The position numbers were made by a program, and so were the translations under genes. From Prevotellaceae bacterium (GTDB taxonomy: Bacteria; Bacteroidota; Bacteroidia; Bacteroidales; UBA932): a stretch of DNA of 5,018 bases. The stretch lies in the NCBI GenBank assembly GCA_031289385.1, contig JAITPP010000257.1, forward strand, positions 1 through 5,018, in the 5' to 3' direction. Of this stretch, positions 4,946 to 5,018 are shown one piece after another (within the stretch, counting starts at the first letter, position 1; the number at the start of each line of letters is the position of its first letter). The notes under the pieces were generated by a model. That model saw only the letters and a program-made list of their open reading frames with translations. It had not been told where the DNA came from and ran no database searches.

Positions 4946-5018
4946 TTTTATCATATTCTTCGAGGGTTAATTTTTTGTCGTCGCGCAGTGTTTGCAGTTT
5001 TTTTATCAGTTCTTTTTT
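4926..5018 (-). CDS. C-terminal end of an unidentified convergent gene, SHOCT-like tail
   Basis: The minus strand from the right edge reads 30 codons, KKELIKKLQTLRDDKKLTLE followed by EYDKIVDLML, and then TGA at 4928-4926. The composition is protein-like: charged, amphipathic, with two short helices and a turn. The pattern L-x-x-L-x-x-L-R-D-x-x-x-L-T-x-E-E-Y resembles the short C-terminal SHOCT domain, which is found at the ends of many otherwise unrelated bacterial proteins and is thought to mediate oligomerisation. The main part of the gene is outside the window, so its function cannot be named. The last codons fall in the repeat block described at 4883-4944. That this is coding is likely; the SHOCT resemblance is tentative. 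Confidence 0.6.
   Translation of the reverse strand, partial: KKELIKKLQTLRDDKKLTLEEYDKIVDLML

Overview
The window looks like a chromosomal piece of a low-GC member of the Bacteroidota, probably Bacteroidales-like. The grounds are AT-rich genes without Shine-Dalgarno sequences, three good matches to the Bacteroidota -7 promoter element TAnnTTTG placed just upstream of start codons, and protein sequences typical of that phylum. No rRNA, tRNA or CRISPR array is visible.

Layout from left to right. (1) Positions 1-265, minus strand: the 5' part of an IS4-type (DDE) transposase gene in which the N-terminal segment is joined in frame to the C-terminal catalytic segment, so the middle of the protein is missing; it runs off the left edge. 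(2) Positions 416-1198, plus strand: an omega-amidase of the nitrilase superfamily (YafV type), with a promoter so close to the ATG that the mRNA is probably leaderless. (3) Positions 1199-1798: 600 bases without an intact gene. It holds a 9-bp tandem repeat array (1224-1295), a likely decayed transposase 3' end on the minus strand (1301-1441), a long-range inverted repeat, two short palindromes and the promoter of the next operon. (4) Positions 1799-4717, plus strand: a two-gene operon, an AlgI-like MBOAT O-acyltransferase followed after 3 bases by a membrane-anchored SGNH-type protein. (5) Positions 4718-4925: a hairpin and then a G-poor array of ATCAACAAA-like repeats with a 62-bp block present twice. 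(6) Positions 4926-5018, minus strand: the last 30 codons of a convergent gene whose stop codon lies inside the second copy of that block.

How the genes work together: the MBOAT protein is expected to pass acyl (usually acetyl) groups across the cytoplasmic membrane, and the SGNH protein, facing the periplasm, is the natural candidate to transfer them to, or remove them from, a polysaccharide. The target cannot be read from this window, because no glycosyltransferase or polymerase gene is present. The omega-amidase is a stand-alone metabolic repair/salvage enzyme with its own promoter. The rest is mobile-element debris and repeat arrays, both concentrated just after stop codons. I see no convincing entirely new system; the most interesting points are the in-frame deleted transposase, the repeat block that overlaps the end of a coding sequence, and the acyl-transfer pair with its uncharacterised C-terminal extension.
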